Shown piece after piece: positions 5,438 to 5,986 of a stretch of 5,986 nt of DNA. Each line of letters starts with the position of its first letter. The stretch's first letter is position 1. The position numbers and the translations under genes are program-made. The notes under the pieces were generated by a model. That model did no database searches, was not told the DNA's origin, and worked only from the letters and a program-made list of their open reading frames with translations. Source of the DNA: an uncultured Bacteroidales bacterium (GTDB lineage: Bacteria; Bacteroidota; Bacteroidia; Bacteroidales; Muribaculaceae); NCBI GenBank assembly GCA_945828175.1, contig CALZQD010000110.1, positions 1 to 5,986 of the forward strand, written 5' to 3'.

Positions 5438-5445
5438 TAACTTTG
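5416..5445 (+). promoter_or_regulatory. Promoter of lrgAB, overlapping the ackA terminator
   Basis: TAACTTTG at 5438-5445 is a perfect TAnnTTTG -7 element. TTG at 5416-5418, 19 bases upstream, fits the -33 position (CTTG against TTTG). Transcription should start near 5451, leaving a leader of about 58 bases before lrgA. The whole promoter starts inside the preceding terminator hairpin. Confidence 0.72.
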
Positions 5446-5473
5446 CGCCGGATTTTCAGAGTACACAATTCGC

Positions 5474-5512
5474 ATGTACTTAATTAAGGTGAAAAATTTA
5501 GGAAAAAAATGA
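5474..5512 (+). CDS. Possible 12-codon upstream reading frame in the lrgA leader
   Basis: ATG at 5474 opens MYLIKVKNLGKK and ends with TGA at 5510-5512, which overlaps the lrgA start as ATGA. It lies downstream of the predicted transcription start and includes the AGGA that would serve lrgA. Such an arrangement could couple translation or act as a leader peptide. A frame this short can occur by chance and nothing shows it is translated. Confidence 0.2.
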   Translation: MYLIKVKNLGKK

Positions 5513-5874
5513 TTTTGCAATGCGCCGTCCTCTTCGCCTTTTTGGCGATAGGCGAGTTTATCGTTAGCCTCACCGGCGTGCCGGTGCCCTCGAGCATTAT
5601 CGGCATGCTGCTCTTGGCTGCCGCTCTTAAATTCAGGATTATAAGACTCTTCTGGGTCGACAAAATCGCAGACTTCCTCGTCAAAAATCTCGGCTTCTTC
5701 TTCGTTCCCGCGGGCGTCGGGCTGATGCGCTGCCTCGACCTGCTCGCCGACCAGTGGATGCCCATCGTCGGGGCCTCGGTCATCAGCACTTTTATCATCA
5801 TTCTTGTCACTGGGCGCGTCCATCAGGCCGTGCGCCACAGCCTTTCACACCGTCATGAACTTCCTCGACAATAA
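5509..5874 (+). CDS. lrgA: CidA/LrgA family holin-like membrane protein
   Basis: A 121-residue integral membrane protein of the LrgA/CidA family. Four hydrophobic segments fall near residues 3-21, 27-43, 58-78 and 85-103. Family hallmarks are VPVPSSIIGMLLL (24-36) and LGFFFVPAGVGLM (61-73). In Staphylococcus the family was described as holin/antiholin-like regulators of murein hydrolases; LrgAB-type pairs in Bacillus and Streptococcus have been tied to pyruvate uptake. The start at 5509 gives the typical MI-x-QCA N terminus and has AGGA (5500-5503) five bases upstream, a Shine-Dalgarno-like site unusual for this phylum. The C terminus ends in a basic, His-containing tail (RHSLSHRHELPRQ) partly encoded in the 20-base overlap with lrgB. 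Its place after pta-ackA fits a role in overflow metabolism, which is inference. Confidence 0.92.
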   Translation: MILQCAVLFAFLAIGEFIVSLTGVPVPSSIIGMLLLAAALKFRIIRLFWVDKIADFLVKNLGFFFVPAGVGLMRCLDLLADQWMPIVGASVISTFIIILVTGRVHQAVRHSLSHRHELPRQ

Positions 5875-5986
5875 GATATTCCTGCTGGCGCTGACCTTTG
5901 TCATCTTTCTTGGCGCCAGGCTCTTGCAGAAGCGCACGGGTTCGCCGCTGCTCAACCCGATACTCGTGTCGATAGCCGTGCTCATC
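5855..5986 (+). CDS. lrgB: LrgB family membrane protein, 3'-truncated by the window end
   Basis: The first 44 codons of the partner of LrgA. After MNFLDNKI comes a hydrophobic span (FLLALTFVIFLGARLLQ), then KRTGSPLLNPILVSIAVLI, whose SPLLNP motif between the first two spans is characteristic of LrgB/CidB proteins. The start overlaps the lrgA end by 20 bases in another frame, so translation is probably coupled and the two proteins are made together. A full-length member has about 230 residues, so most of the gene lies outside the window. No mutation is seen in the visible part. Confidence 0.9.
   Translation, partial: MNFLDNKIFLLALTFVIFLGARLLQKRTGSPLLNPILVSIAVLI

Noticed and set aside
5179..5838. 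Minus-strand 219-codon frame across the ackA-lrgA junction
   Set aside because: Runs antisense through ackA, a terminator, a promoter and lrgA; composition is shadow-like.

Overview
The window looks like the end of a metagenomic or genome-assembly contig from a high-GC member of the Bacteroidales; a Muribaculaceae-like gut bacterium is a reasonable guess but unproven. The clues are perfect Bacteroidetes-type -7 promoter elements (TAnnTTTG) ahead of rplS, pta and lrgA, A-rich start regions mostly lacking a Shine-Dalgarno site, a GH89 glycosidase typical of host-glycan degraders, and a strongly GC-rich third codon position in the large genes.

The first 46 bases are not biological. They are the tail of the Illumina P5 primer, an 8-base i5 index (ACTGCATA) and the complete Nextera read-1 adapter ending in the Tn5 mosaic end. 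Genomic sequence starts at base 47, inside a truncated GH89 alpha-N-acetylglucosaminidase gene (47-1369) that retains the predicted catalytic nucleophile but has lost its N-terminal half.

From 1430 to 1913 there is a compact, more AT-rich toxin-antitoxin operon: a 74-residue antitoxin without a recognisable ribbon-helix-helix and an overlapping YafQ-family mRNA interferase with all key residues. An 8-bp inverted repeat ahead of the antitoxin is a candidate autoregulatory operator. Next come a textbook promoter, a short leader and rplS (ribosomal protein L19, 2070-2420), closed by a strong hairpin terminator that also serves the convergent minus-strand pair: a 56-residue single-span membrane protein (2784-2954) and a GlsB/YeaQ/YmgE-like membrane protein (2508-2780).

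The right half is an acetate-metabolism block. pta (3152-4168) and ackA (4175-5380) are 6 bases apart and together turn acetyl-CoA into acetate and ATP. A terminator follows ackA, and the promoter for the next operon, lrgA-lrgB (5509 to the window end), overlaps it, with its -33 element in the terminator loop. LrgAB-type proteins are linked in other bacteria to pyruvate/acetate overflow and holin-like activity, so their position behind pta-ackA suggests a shared role in overflow metabolism. lrgB is cut by the window end.

I found no CRISPR array, RNA gene, insertion sequence or clearly undescribed multi-gene system. The most worthwhile leads are the small membrane protein pair, the atypical antitoxin, the terminator/promoter overlap and the pta-ackA-lrgAB linkage.
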